DNA from: Acanthopleura granulata
Lineage: Eukaryota > Mollusca > Polyplacophora > Chitonida > Chitonidae
DNA length: 64,000 bases
Assembly (NCBI GenBank): GCA_016165875.1
Contig: JABBOT010000004.1
Coordinates: 1,922,001 to 1,986,000 of the forward strand
Reading direction: 5' to 3'
This document shows, one piece after another, positions 33,536 to 45,200 of the stretch (its first letter is position 1; the number at the start of each line of letters is the position of its first letter). The notes beneath the pieces were generated by a model. It had not been told where the DNA came from and searched no databases. It saw only the letters and a program-made list of their open reading frames with translations. A program made the translations under genes and the position numbers.

Positions 33536-36500
33536 TAGGACTCGTCCTGAAGCATAAACAAGAGAAAGACAGAATTAATATTTGGCTAATATCAGAGCTT
33601 AATTGCCCCTTTGGTACTACAGTGGAAAAGGAAACGAAACTTTCAAAATGGAATAAATCAGTCATCACTGTTTATAATCATTCAGTGGAGATATCTCAAA
33701 ACATTAGTTGCCTCAGACTGAGCTACTTGCCACAAGAAAACACAGCATATATACATCCAACGGAATCCTCGCCCTCAGAAAACTTAATAAAAGTGGACTA
33801 AGACGTAAAATACTTAGGCATACATACATTAATGCAGAAGATCAGTTTGTAATGATTATGTAGCAGAAGATATTTTTTATGAAGTGAATACCATAATATG
33901 ATGAATATGTTTTTTTTTAAGAGTAGACAAATTAATGATAGGTGGTTACACCTGAAAACGCATTGGGTAGTCCTGTGCATGGGTGTTAATGTGAAGTAGG
34001 ATAAGGTACTGTGACGGGAGTGAACTCTGAAAACACTGAGGGAGAGTGACAAGAATGCAATAAACCTAAAACAAGAGGAAAGGTTGTGTGATAGGTACAC
34101 ATTGGCGGGGCCAAAATATTTCACCTCGTCGTCGAACCGGAGATCCTTACGGAACCAGTCCTTCTCAATGCGGAGATTAAGCGGTTCGTCCTCCCCGTCA
34201 TATGCCACTTGATAAAGACTGTAAATAGATTGGGTGGGCATGTTGTCGTCCTTATCCTGTGGGTCGTATGGGACTTCATCTGGTGTGCATAGTGCCAATG
34301 CAGTCTCTTTGTACCATTTCTTTGGGCCTTTCCCACCTCCAATTTTCAATCGATGGCGAATTCGTTTTCCAACCGGATTTGCAGGAAACGTTCCCTTCCT
34401 CTTTCCCCTTTTCTGCAAGGTGATGCTTGTTCGTCTGCCATCGTCTGACAATTGCACAGAAATTGCCTTTTTTCATATTGGGTTTGTCGAGCCCTTGTTG
34501 TCGAGTCGCACAAAGACTTCGGAAGATGTTGAAGGTGTAGCACTTAAAAACTGCTGGTACTGGGTTACGACTTTCTTTAATTTAGTGGCCAACTGGTGTG
34601 AGTGAAAAGATTTTCCATGGTGGCTGAATTGCAGCACAACCTTGTTTACACCTGGGGGAATGATGACAGTCTTGTAACATCTAATTTGAGACTTCAGGGC
34701 ATTGGGAAGGTCCTTGTTTGTGGCCTGAACAAGTTCATCCACATCATTGGCTGATCGACAGTGACCACCAAACTTCTCCACTTCATCTTATGTTTTCTGC
34801 CGCACAACAGCACCTTTCAAGATTTTCCCTTGTTTCTGCTTCTCCTTTTCTTTCAGGGAAGCAAGTCGTTTTTCCTAAAGATTTTTGCGCCGCTGTGACC
34901 ATGGCTCCTTAAATTCTGGACATCTTGTCCTTGCAGTTTGTAATATCTGGCTCCTCTTCATTCCACTTAATGATACCAACCATGGCAGTGTCTTGTACGC
35001 CCACATAATGCTGCGACATCGTGAACATCAAGTTATTGTCAGGGTGTGCTACCTCTGGCAGGAAGAGTTTAATATCTTCATGGTTGTGATAAAGTGCAGA
35101 CGCATTCTTGAAAACCACGTTAAAACGGTTGTTAGCAAATTTCACAAAGTGCACGGTCTTCTGTTTGTTACGAACCCAGGCATTAAAATCTGCTGGTATT
35201 CCAGCCGCTGGATTACCGGACATCATTACCATCGAACATGTGGCCTTAGTGACTTCAACAACTGCGGACTTTTCCCTCCTTCACCAGTCTGGACTGATTT
35301 TTCCCCGCCCAAAACGAACTTCACCGCCACAAGTAAGGATGTCCTCGTATGACTGCAGGGCATCGCATAGGCATCAGCTACACCCAAAAGAACATGGAGG
35401 AAACAAAACCATTGGTGCAACTTCTCTGTGTTTCTTCTGGATTCCTCAGGCAAAGATTCCCAGTTTTGTTCAGACCTCTGGATTAAGGACAGTCGCAAGA
35501 CTTCGAAGTCTTCTTTGAACTTTTTATTCACAACATGTTGGTCTGTCAGAAGGTTCTTAATCGATATAATCATTGTCATTTCTAGGTTTTTCCTCTCTTC
35601 TGCATCATCTGCAATCAATGCTGCCAACTCCACCACCACCTCCTCCAGTTCCAGCAGCTTTGTAGCCGTGTCACTTCACAGTTTCTGCTATTCCCATGGC
35701 AAATGTTTGCTCTGTGGTAGAGGCCTGGAAGGCGAAAAAATGCCGTTGGTAGTCCGTGGTTCCATCTGTGTGCAGGGTGGTATTCTTATTTTTTAGCAGC
35801 GTTTTACACACTTGTATTTTCCCTGTAATGTTGGCTTCTAGCAGCATTTTCTTAACAGTTGTCTGTGATGGTAACTTAGCCAAGCTAACATCAAAGAGTC
35901 CTGAGGTCACAGTTTCTATCACATCAACAATGTGTCTTGCTCCCAGACCTAAGCATCCTAGGGACATAACTGTCTGCCATACATCATGTGTGTACCTGCC
36001 ATCCACGAAGCAATCCACGGTAAGCTTTTCCTGTAGAACTGAATGGAGAGTTTCCGATAAATTGGTCACATCCAGTTCCTTTGCGGTAAGTTCAGCTGTG
36101 GATATGGCCAATTCCAACTTTTGCTTCCTCGCCCCATTTTCAAATGTTTCACATTTTTGCTTCATATAGGCCTTTCCACGCTGTTCCTTCTTCTTCTCTG
36201 GTGACAGTTGAGCACAAGCACTTTCTTTCTCTTGCACTTGCTCGGACAGTGAAACAACCTTCTCTTCTAAATTGCGCATTTCAGTGTCTCTCCTGCCTTC
36301 TCTCCTGGTATGGTTTTTGCGTGTTTGACACAGTCTCTACCTACAAAGCGCCAGTTGCTCCTTGTACTCCTTCAACTGCTGTTTTAACATCTTCATCTCC
36401 CCGGCCTGACTCTGGCACTCTTTCACAAAATCGGTCATTCATTCATCCAGTGCTGACATACTGTTCTGTAAATCGCTGTATGGAGATGCTTGTGTTTGGG

Positions 36501-37125
36501 TGCTGGCCGTTGGATGAGCTACGCTTGGACTTATCTCCAGCTGGTAATGCTGCTGATGGTTTAACAACACTGCTTGAGGTCTGCCCTCCTCTTGTGGGTT
36601 GAATAAATAACTCTTTGGGAAAGTCTTCCAGTTCTGCAGATTTATGGCCTGTTACACACGATGTGTAACGTTTTTGCAAGTTGTTGACCTTGTGACGGAG
36701 GTTTTCGATGGAGATATTTGTTATTCCTAAGATTTCCAGCCACTTGACAAACACTTTCCATTGGTACATTTTCCTGTGCCAATAAGTACGCAATTCAAGG
36801 ATTATCCCATTTGTAACTGGTGTTCCGTCCGACTCGCCAGTTCCCTGCTCTAACAACTCTGCTGTAATGTTCTGTTGTGAACTAAGCGGTCCAAGAGTGT
36901 TCATTAAATTGGGCTCCGTCCATGGGATAACTTCATTTAAATCTGTGGTTTTGCCCCTTACCTTCCTCTTAAGATTTACATAGCGCGGTATATTTTCACT
37001 AACGTCTGGTTTTAATACCACCCTTACCCTTGTTAGTGTCCTCTGAACCAAACCTTCACCTTCGATTTGTCTTATGATGTCATTAAGTAACCCATATGTG
37101 ATGACACTTTGGGGCGACCAGAAAT

Positions 37126-37720
37126 CTGAATAAACAATATGTTTTAGACGGTTATCCCTGTTTAGTACAAAAGATTCCCCAGTTCTTTAAATCTTAGAGA
37201 TTTGTCCACAACTATGGTACATATTCGTCGGGCGAAATTATACGGTACGAGGGTTTCAGTATGCCTTGGGTGGCGCGATTTGAATGATAAATACTGTTTG
37301 GTACCTATTGATTTGTAGTATAAGTCAGTTATTATTTTATTATCTCTTTTTTAGTAAGATATCAAGAAAAGGCAATTCATTTTCACTAGTTTCCATGTTA
37401 AATTGTACATGTCTGATAAACATGTATATACCCCCTGTATACTCTTTTTCTATGTAAGTGTATAAATATATATACTGATACATACAAAATTATATCCTGA
37501 CAGATGTTGCAGGTTTTTATTTTTGTTTTTATTTCAAAACTTTATGTTTGTGTATTCAACAGATGGTTCGTTTCTGCAAGTAGAGTATAGCTAAGTACAA
37601 AATGGATCGAATTTCGATTTATCCCACAAGGAATGTTTTGAATTATCATCGCATTCCGCCGTACGAGTTGTACAAAAAATAACCCTATTTACATTTAAAT
37701 GGCCATAGAAATAAACTGTA
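37126..37720. other. Intron remainder between the transposase-like exon 2 and the Gypsy element
   Basis: AT-rich sequence with no open frame or repeat I recognise. It would be the 3' part of the minus-strand intron 1 of the gene at 33798-49660. Confidence 0.5.
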
Positions 37721-37914
37721 TGTAATGATAGACTTCCATAATCTTACGTATGTTTGACGCGATGCATGTTTTCATATCAACCCTATATGTATACGCGCCA
37801 GAACGCCTCGACAGAGAGTGCAGCCCCGCCAATTTTATGTTATGCAAAGTGTTCGTCAGATTGCTCCAAATAAACATCCTTAACACGGATAATGGACATT
37901 CTTTAATCATTACA
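37721..37914 (+). repeat. Gypsy 5' LTR
   Basis: A 194-bp direct repeat of 49338-49530 with TG...CA ends (TGTAATGATAGACTTCC...TTTAATCATTACA). Confidence 0.92.
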
Positions 37915-37956
37915 TGGTGTCAGAAGTGGAGCACAGAAGTTCTTCCATCCTACAAA

Positions 37957-39097
37957 ATGAGTCAGGACGGCTTGTCATCACCGAAACCAGCAGGATCCAG
38001 CAGTACAGGTTGTACATGATAGCGTCCGAGAAGACGGAAAAAGCTGAAGCCTTACAGTGTGCAACATTTTTGACTCTTGCCGGCACAAATGCCATTGAAG
38101 TGTATAACACGTTCACGTTTACGGAAGACGAGCGGGACAAAATTGAACCTTTGATAGCGAAGTTCGCAGAACACTGCACGCCGAAGAAGAACGCCACATT
38201 TGAGAGACACAAACTGAGCCACTGTGTTCAACGACCAGGTGAGCCATTTGATAGCTTCTTGACAGACATAAGGCTACTCATTAAGAATTGTGAGTAGAGA
38301 GAGTTAACAGACAGTATCCTGAAGGATCGAATTATAGAGGGAATTAACTCTGAACAGACGAGAATAAGACTGTTACGTAAGCCCGAGTTATCTCTCGAGA
38401 CGGCAATATCGCTATGCAGAGCATCTGAAACGGACGCTAATCACCTGAGGGTTATGACTAGTGACGATCAGTCAGCAGCAGTAACCCATGCAGTCAGCAA
38501 AAACAAGGGTAAACAGACAGGACAGACACACAAAAGCAGTACAAGTAACAGTGGAAATAAAACAGATAAACAGACAGATCATAGGAAGAAAAAACATAAT
38601 GGCCCAGAATGCAGCCGATGTGGATATCGCCACGCTGTACGTGGAAAGTGCCCAGCATATGGACAAACATGTAATCGGTGGACATTTTCAAAAATGTGTA
38701 AAACCAAAAATGTTCATGTTGTTGAAGGCAGCCATCAAGAAGAGGATAGTACATCATACTCACAGTCCACTCAGAACTTTTTGTTGATAACATAGTCATG
38801 TAGGGAGCCATGGATTCTACCATTATTGGTGGACAAGACTATCGTTCATCTGAAGTTGGACACTGGTTCAGATGTGAATATTTTGCCCAAATCTGAATTT
38901 AACAAGCTACTTGTCAAACCAAAACTGAAACCTACAACTGTTAAACTAACGGCATATGCTGGTAGTGAGATACCTGTTATTGGACAATGTGTACTAACTG
39001 TTGAACACAAGGGGTAGTTAAGAAGGTCTTTGTTTATTATCAGCCCAGCAAATGTTCAGCCAATATTAGGCAGGAAAATGAGTGACAGTATGGGACT
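37957..39097 (+). pseudogene. Gypsy gag and protease remnant
   Basis: A start at 37957 (MSQDGLSSPKP) runs off frame near 38000. The gag body then reads in another frame (FLTLAGTNAIEVYNTF, HCTPKKNATFERH, PGEPFDSFLTDIRL) to a TAG near 38296, and continues to about 38790. One CCHC-like knuckle is visible (CSRCGYRH...KCPAYGQTC); the second is damaged. The aspartic protease motif LDTGSDVNILP lies near 38850, and that frame meets a stop at 39015. Sequence is interrupted at 39097 by the BEL/Pao insertion and its GGACT target duplication. Confidence 0.8.
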
Positions 39098-39670
39098 TGT
39101 CACGCCTATCTTATACTGTGAACATGTAGAACTCTCCTGTGCCAGAGTTAGTTTTGGTGACATTACATATCAGAAAATCGTCGAGGCGTATTTCTCGTTC
39201 CTGTTACCTAAATGGCGCTCAAAGCTGACAACAACCAAACAACCACAGTGTAAGTGTAACATTTACAATTAGATATGCATGTACATATAAACGGGATCAT
39301 ATACGGTGTTAAATTTGTTTTGAAAATAAGGCGTTTAAGGAGCGCGGTGACAGTTTGAGAGACAACAACAACGCTTGTGTTGAACTGTGTGCATTTCCAT
39401 GCGAACTCCACGGGACTTATTGACACTCAATGAAACGTAGTAAATACGCATTACATAACGCTGTGTATTTGCACCATTACATTATCGTTATGCCTGAACT
39501 TTCTCAACCTAGAACGTGTATGTTAAATTCAGTTGTTGATTGTTTCTACCGACACTGTTTTATTGTGTTTCAGTTATTTACCTCAGCATGGTTCGGCAAT
39601 AAAGGCGACTTGTTGCAGAACTTTGCGTGGTTATCTAATCTGTTAAAGCCCTCCGGGGTGAGGCAGCACA
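39098..39670 (+). repeat. BEL/Pao 5' LTR
   Basis: A 573-bp direct repeat of 46242-46814 with TGTCACGCC / GCAGCACA ends, preceded by GGACT. Confidence 0.95.
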
Positions 39671-39980
39671 GTAAATAAACTCTGACCGACTGGTTGTTTC
39701 CACGTTACCACGGACACAGGAGAGGCCGCTACACGGCCAGCCTATACAGGAATAGCTACGGGCACTGGACATCGTTCATCGCACGACGCACCGAACAACT
39801 GTCAACGCCTGTTTCAGCGAACCCTTACAGCCTGTGCCACAGTGGACAAACCTCACAAAACGGTAACCTGCGTAAAGGACCCTTGTGTATAATACATATG
39901 TATAGCAGACACGAAACATTGATTTTCTTGATTCGCATAAGCCAGTAAGGGCATTTATACATGCTATGCTTCGGTGAACT

Positions 39981-41012
39981 GTGTCCAGGAAAATCAAGAA
40001 AACATATCCCAGTATGGATATCGATAATACTGACAACAGTGTTGCATCACCTTCCCAGGAAACATCAGCAAACACCATTATACAGCCAGACAAAACCATG
40101 AATAATTCTACATGCCATGAGTTGTCAGTTAAGCTAACAAATGCTTGGGAAACAGTTGAAGAACATTTAGATCAATGTGAAAACTGTCCAAATGAGTTAA
40201 TAGCACTACGTAAAGCTGAGAGAGCATTATCTCAATCTTATGACTCTTATCGGTCAACCTCAGCTCAATATATCGCCCTACTCCACGCCATAGACACTCA
40301 AGAAAGTACTGACCAGATAGAATTTCGTGTTTCTCTAAATATCGCGAACTCCGAAGTAGTAAACAAAGCCATGCCAGATGTCAACGAGCGTATTGACTGC
40401 GTATTGGAGATATTGTCGAACAGATCAAGAGGCTCACGCTCTCACCACAGTAGATCGTCAGCGGTGTCTTTAATTGCCAAGATGCATGCCAGGGCCGAGG
40501 CAGCAAAGGCTAGGACAACCTTTAGTTTACAAGAAGCTGACCTTCGTAAACGCCACGCGCAGATTAACGAACAGCAACAAATAGCCGCAGCCCGGTCTGC
40601 ACGCGAAAAGGCCAATTTGGGAGCTGATTTGGAAGTTTTACAACAGCGAAGAGATGTAGCGGCAGCGGAAGCTGAACTCAGAGCAGTACAAGAAAGTGAA
40701 GTCAACATACCCTCACATCACGAGCCAATAAACCTCTTGCTACCATCTGAAAACCCAGTACAGCGAACACTGCGTTATGTTGAGAAACACTCGATCGAAA
40801 ATTCACATGAATGTTCCTTCGTCGGTACGAATAATCGCACTGCACAAAATCTGTCTGGTGATCCAGTTATATCGCAAACACCGATTGCGCAACCTGATGT
40901 TTCAAACTGTTATACCGATACCTCTCCTAGAGCTGGGAAAAACCTGGAGAGTACGAATGTCGACTCTCACAACGTCACACGTTCTGACCTCGACCCGAGA
41001 GACCCAAGTTAG
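39981..41012 (+). CDS. BEL/Pao gag N-terminal ORF (coiled coil)
   Basis: 343 codons from an ATG about 310 bp after the 5' LTR. The first half is polar. Residues about 150-240 are an Arg/Ala/Glu-rich coiled coil (SRSHHSRSSAV, then HARAEAAKARTTFSLQEADL and EQQQIAAARSAREKANLGAD), a feature of the N-terminal Gag of BEL/Pao elements. It ends at TAG 41010-41012. The Gag core continues 45 bp on in a different frame that is open upstream across the junction, so a single Gag frame was probably broken by an indel near 41005. Confidence 0.7.
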   Translation: MSRKIKKTYPSMDIDNTDNSVASPSQETSANTIIQPDKTMNNSTCHELSVKLTNAWETVEEHLDQCENCPNELIALRKAERALSQSYDSYRSTSAQYIALLHAIDTQESTDQIEFRVSLNIANSEVVNKAMPDVNERIDCVLEILSNRSRGSRSHHSRSSAVSLIAKMHARAEAAKARTTFSLQEADLRKRHAQINEQQQIAAARSAREKANLGADLEVLQQRRDVAAAEAELRAVQESEVNIPSHHEPINLLLPSENPVQRTLRYVEKHSIENSHECSFVGTNNRTAQNLSGDPVISQTPIAQPDVSNCYTDTSPRAGKNLESTNVDSHNVTRSDLDPRDPS

Positions 41013-41056
41013 TACCCCAGGTTAACAGTCGACACAGTCAGGCTAACGAGAACACA

Positions 41057-42244
41057 ATGGCTAATGACTTTACAACGTTCTTACTCAGACGGGACCTACT
41101 TCTGACAAGACTCTATCAGTTTAATGATAAGCCAGAATCTTACGCGATGTGGAAGTTGAGTTTTCAGAACGTTATGCAGGAATTACAAGTCAACCCCCGT
41201 GAAGAGCTAGACCTGTTAATTAAATGGCTCGGACCGGAATCCACGAAACACGCCCATAGTCTCCGAGCAGCCAATGCCAGAGATCCAGCAATGGGACGAA
41301 AAAGGATCTGGGAACGTTTAGACGAACGCTACGGCTGTTCAGAGATGGTTGAAGCGGCCTTGAGGTCAAAGCTTTCACATTTTCCAAAGCTGACGAACAG
41401 GGATGCTCCGAAATTGTACGAACTGTGCGATGTCCTTTCAGAGATTTCATCCATCAAGGAAGACCCTATGTACAAAACATCGCTCTCTTACTTCGACAGC
41501 TCGACTGGGATAATTCCAATCGTGAGCAAGCTTCCGTATGGTATGCAGGAAAAGTGGAGAACGCATGCTTCGAACTTCAAAAAACAAAATGGAGTTACAT
41601 TCCCACCATTCAGTTGTTTTGTGGACTTTATCAAGGACCTCGCGAAAACGAAGAACGACCCAAGTTTTCGTTACGAAGAATCATCCCCCTCCTCCGTTAA
41701 AAACAGACAAGCAGTTCAACCACATGAGAAAAGTGTTCTGACGAGAAAAACAGAAATCATGAAATCGGAAGATCCCGGAAAGGTCCTAAATCCGAGTGTT
41801 CATTGCCCCATTCACAAGACCAAGCACCCACTTATCAAATGTAGGACGTTCAAGCAGAAGCCCATAGAAGAACGCAACAAACTCATAAAGGATTTTGGCA
41901 TCTGTTTTAGATGCTGTGCAACGACCGAACACATGTCTCGTGAATGTAAGGCCGTCATCGAATGTTCCGAGTGTGGAAGCTCAAAACACCCTTCTGCATT
42001 ACACAGAAATACAGAGTCTTCTGGGAAAACCGCAACAGTTCCTTCTTCCAGAGCTAATGGCGAGGAGAACCTCCTTACCAAATGTTACCTCTCAATGCAC
42101 GGAGATTTGTGGAGGAGACTTTCAAGGAAAATCATGTGGGAAAACCATACAAGTCAAAGTATATCCACAGGGAAACCCACAGATTGCACAAATCATCTAC
42201 GCTATTCTCGACGATCAAAGCAATGCGTCGTTAGCCCGCTCTGA
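41057..42244 (+). CDS. BEL/Pao gag core with zinc knuckles
   Basis: 395 codons. The N-terminal DUF1759-like Gag region is recognisable (FNDKPESYAMWKLSFQNVM, LSHFPKLTNRDAPKLYELCD, SKLPYGMQEKWRTHA). Two cysteine knuckles follow near residues 285-315 (CFRCCATTEHMSREC and CSECGSSKHPSALH). Past about codon 335 the frame is probably not functional, because protease homology continues in the overlapping pol frame. The visible methionine may not be the original start. Confidence 0.8.
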   Translation: MANDFTTFLLRRDLLLTRLYQFNDKPESYAMWKLSFQNVMQELQVNPREELDLLIKWLGPESTKHAHSLRAANARDPAMGRKRIWERLDERYGCSEMVEAALRSKLSHFPKLTNRDAPKLYELCDVLSEISSIKEDPMYKTSLSYFDSSTGIIPIVSKLPYGMQEKWRTHASNFKKQNGVTFPPFSCFVDFIKDLAKTKNDPSFRYEESSPSSVKNRQAVQPHEKSVLTRKTEIMKSEDPGKVLNPSVHCPIHKTKHPLIKCRTFKQKPIEERNKLIKDFGICFRCCATTEHMSRECKAVIECSECGSSKHPSALHRNTESSGKTATVPSSRANGEENLLTKCYLSMHGDLWRRLSRKIMWENHTSQSISTGKPTDCTNHLRYSRRSKQCVVSPL

Positions 42245-45200
42245 TTTCTTCAACCATTTTACGTCAACTACGAGCACAATCCCATACACATTATCTTCAT
42301 GTTCTGGACTTGTGCAAATGACCGGCAGGAAGGCCACGAACTTCATGGTAGAAGCCCGGGATGGGAGCACAGTTGTTCAGATTCCGACACTGATCGAGTG
42401 CAATCAGATTCCGAACATGAGACAAGAAATCCCCACACCGGAAGTTGCGCTCCACCACCCACATCTGTACAGTATTGCTCGACATATCCCGGCCATAAAT
42501 GACAACGCAGAAATCCTCCTCCTTATCGGGAGAGATGTTGTCGAAGCTCACCATGTTCTTGACCAACGCATCGGACCAAGAGGAGCCCCGTATGCCCAAA
42601 AATTACCCTTGGGATGGGTAATAATAGGGGAGGCATGTTTAGGGAAGGTACACGCACCGAATATGGTGAATGTAAATAAAGCCCACCTCCTGGGAAATGG
42701 ACGTCGCTCAGTCTTCCGCCCATGTCCAAACAGATTTGACTTGAAACAAACGCCTACGGACTACAGACTTTCAGGGGGCCCGATGATTCTTTCTGAAGAT
42801 GATTACATCGACTCATCGCTCTTTGAAATCACAAAAAACGATAACAAAACAGGAATGTCTATGGAAGACAAGCTTTTCATAGAAATAATGGACAAAGGAA
42901 TCTACAGAGAGAAAGGAGGGAATTGGACTGCTCCGCTTCCTTTAAAAGATCCTAGACCTCGGTTACCAAACAACCGCCAACAGGCTGTAAAACGAGCAAA
43001 GAATCTCCACAACAGCCTGCGAAAGGATCCCTTAAAGCGCGAACACTTCGTCAATTTTATGCAAGGCATACTTGACCAAAACCATGCAGAATTAGCGCCG
43101 CCGTTGAAAGACCAAGAAGAATGTTGGTATCTTCCGCTTTTCGGGGTTTATCACCCTAAGAAACCAGGCCAGATACGTGGTGTATTTGATTCTTCTGCCC
43201 AGTACGAAGGATTGTCTTTGAATAATGTTTTGCTGTGTGGACCAGACCTTACCAACAGCCTTTTAGGCATACTTCTTCGCTTTCGACTGGAACCTATTGG
43301 AATTACAGGGGATATCCAACAGATGTTTCATTGTTTTCTGGTGAGGCCAGATCACAGAAACTTCTTAAGGTTTTTCTGGTACGAAGAGAACAACCCCGAC
43401 AAAAACCTCATCGAATACAGAATGAGAGTACACGTATTCGGCAACTGTGCCTCCCCCGCAGTGGCATCATACGGTATTCGTAGAGCTGCAGAAGAAGCAG
43501 AACCCGTTTATGGATCTGACGTCAAGGAATTCGTTAATAAGCACTTCTACGTGGACGATGCGCTCAAGTCACTCTCTTCGCCCAATGATGCCATCGACCT
43601 GATGAAACGGACTCAAGAGGCTCTCATGCATGCTGGCAATCTACGTCTTCATAAAATTGCTTCCAATAGCGTAGAGGTAATGGAGGCTTTTCCGACAGAG
43701 GACCGAGCCAAAGACTTGAAAGATCTGGATCTTGGATCAGATACCTTACCCCTTCAGAGAAGCTTAGGGCTTTATTGGGATCTCAAGTCCGACACATTCA
43801 GATTCCAGGTAAGCCCTCAGGACAAGCCATACACCAAGAGAGGGATTTTGTCTACGATAAACAGCCTCTATGACCTCTTAGGTTTTGTATCACCAGTCCT
43901 TATTCGTGGAAGAATATTCCTCAGAGAACTCATGGCGCAGAAGATGACATGGGACGAACCACTCTGCCCAGAGTTACAGAGGGAATGGAACAACTGGAAA
44001 TTATCTCTCTCACTTCTCAATAATTTCCAGATACCAAGGTCATATGTTGGACTCTCTTTGAAGCACATGGATAACGTCGAACTCCATATTTTCTCAGATG
44101 CGTCTGAAAAGGCGATTGCGGCAGTGGCTTATCTCAGAGCTATAGACAATTATGGTAACACCCGCACTGGCTTTGTCTTAGGAAAGACAAAAGTCGCCCC
44201 TAAGCATGGGCACACGGTTCCCAGACTAGAATTGTGCGCCGCGGTTTTAGCATTGGAAATTACAGAGACAATCTGTGATCATCTCAACCTGCCATTGTCA
44301 ATAGCCCATTTCTACACCGATAGCCGTATTGTTCTGGGCTATATCTGTAATCAAACCCGTCGCTTTTACGTTTACGTGAGCAACCGGATTGCACGCATCC
44401 GAAAGTCAACTGACCCAAGTCAGTGGAAGTATGTTTCTACACAACGTAACCCCGCAGACCAAGCAACTCGGTCTATCCCGTCGTCAGATCTTGAAACAAG
44501 TACCTGGTTAATTGGCCCTTTCCAGCTGGAGGAAGAGGACAGGGCAGAGTCTTACCCTCTGGAAGATCCCGACAACGACAAAGAACTAAGGTCCCAAGTT
44601 GTGACACTGGACACAAACGTTCAGATAAAGTTGGGACCTCATCGATTCGAACGATTTTCTTCGTGGAAGAGACTCGTGAACGCAATCGTAAACCTGAGGA
44701 AACTTGCTATCTCTCGACATAAGGATACGAAACAGTTGGTAGATGTTGATTTATATGTCAGTGCAGAGAAATTCATCGTCAGACAGGTCCAGGAAGAGTT
44801 CTACGCTTCAGAAATCAAAGCACTCAACGACGGCAAACCTTTGCCCACGAACAGTTCTCTGCTTCCACTGAATCCTCTCCTTGATGACACAGGCGTGTTG
44901 TGCGTTGGTGGCAGGCTTAACCGCTCTACATTGGCAACAGGAGAAAAGAATCCGTACATCATCCCCCCTCGGCATCACATTGCAACGTTACTCGTGAGGC
45001 ACTATCACCAGAGTGTACAGCACCAGGGACGTCACTTAACAGAGGGCGCTGTGAGGTCAGGTGGATTGTGGATTATCGGAGGTAAACGGCTTATAGGTAC
45101 AATCCTTCGTCTGTGCGTCATCTGTCGAAAACTTAGGGGGAAGGTGGCATGTCAGCAGATGGCCGATCTACCTTCAGATCGACTTACAGCAGGCCCACCA

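Noticed and set aside
34234..36602. Plus-strand frames of 120-155 codons opposite the transposase-like gene
   Set aside because: They are shadows of the minus-strand coding region and show no domain of their own.
39776..40708. Minus-strand frames across the BEL/Pao gag
   Set aside because: Antisense shadows of gag with no similarity to known proteins.
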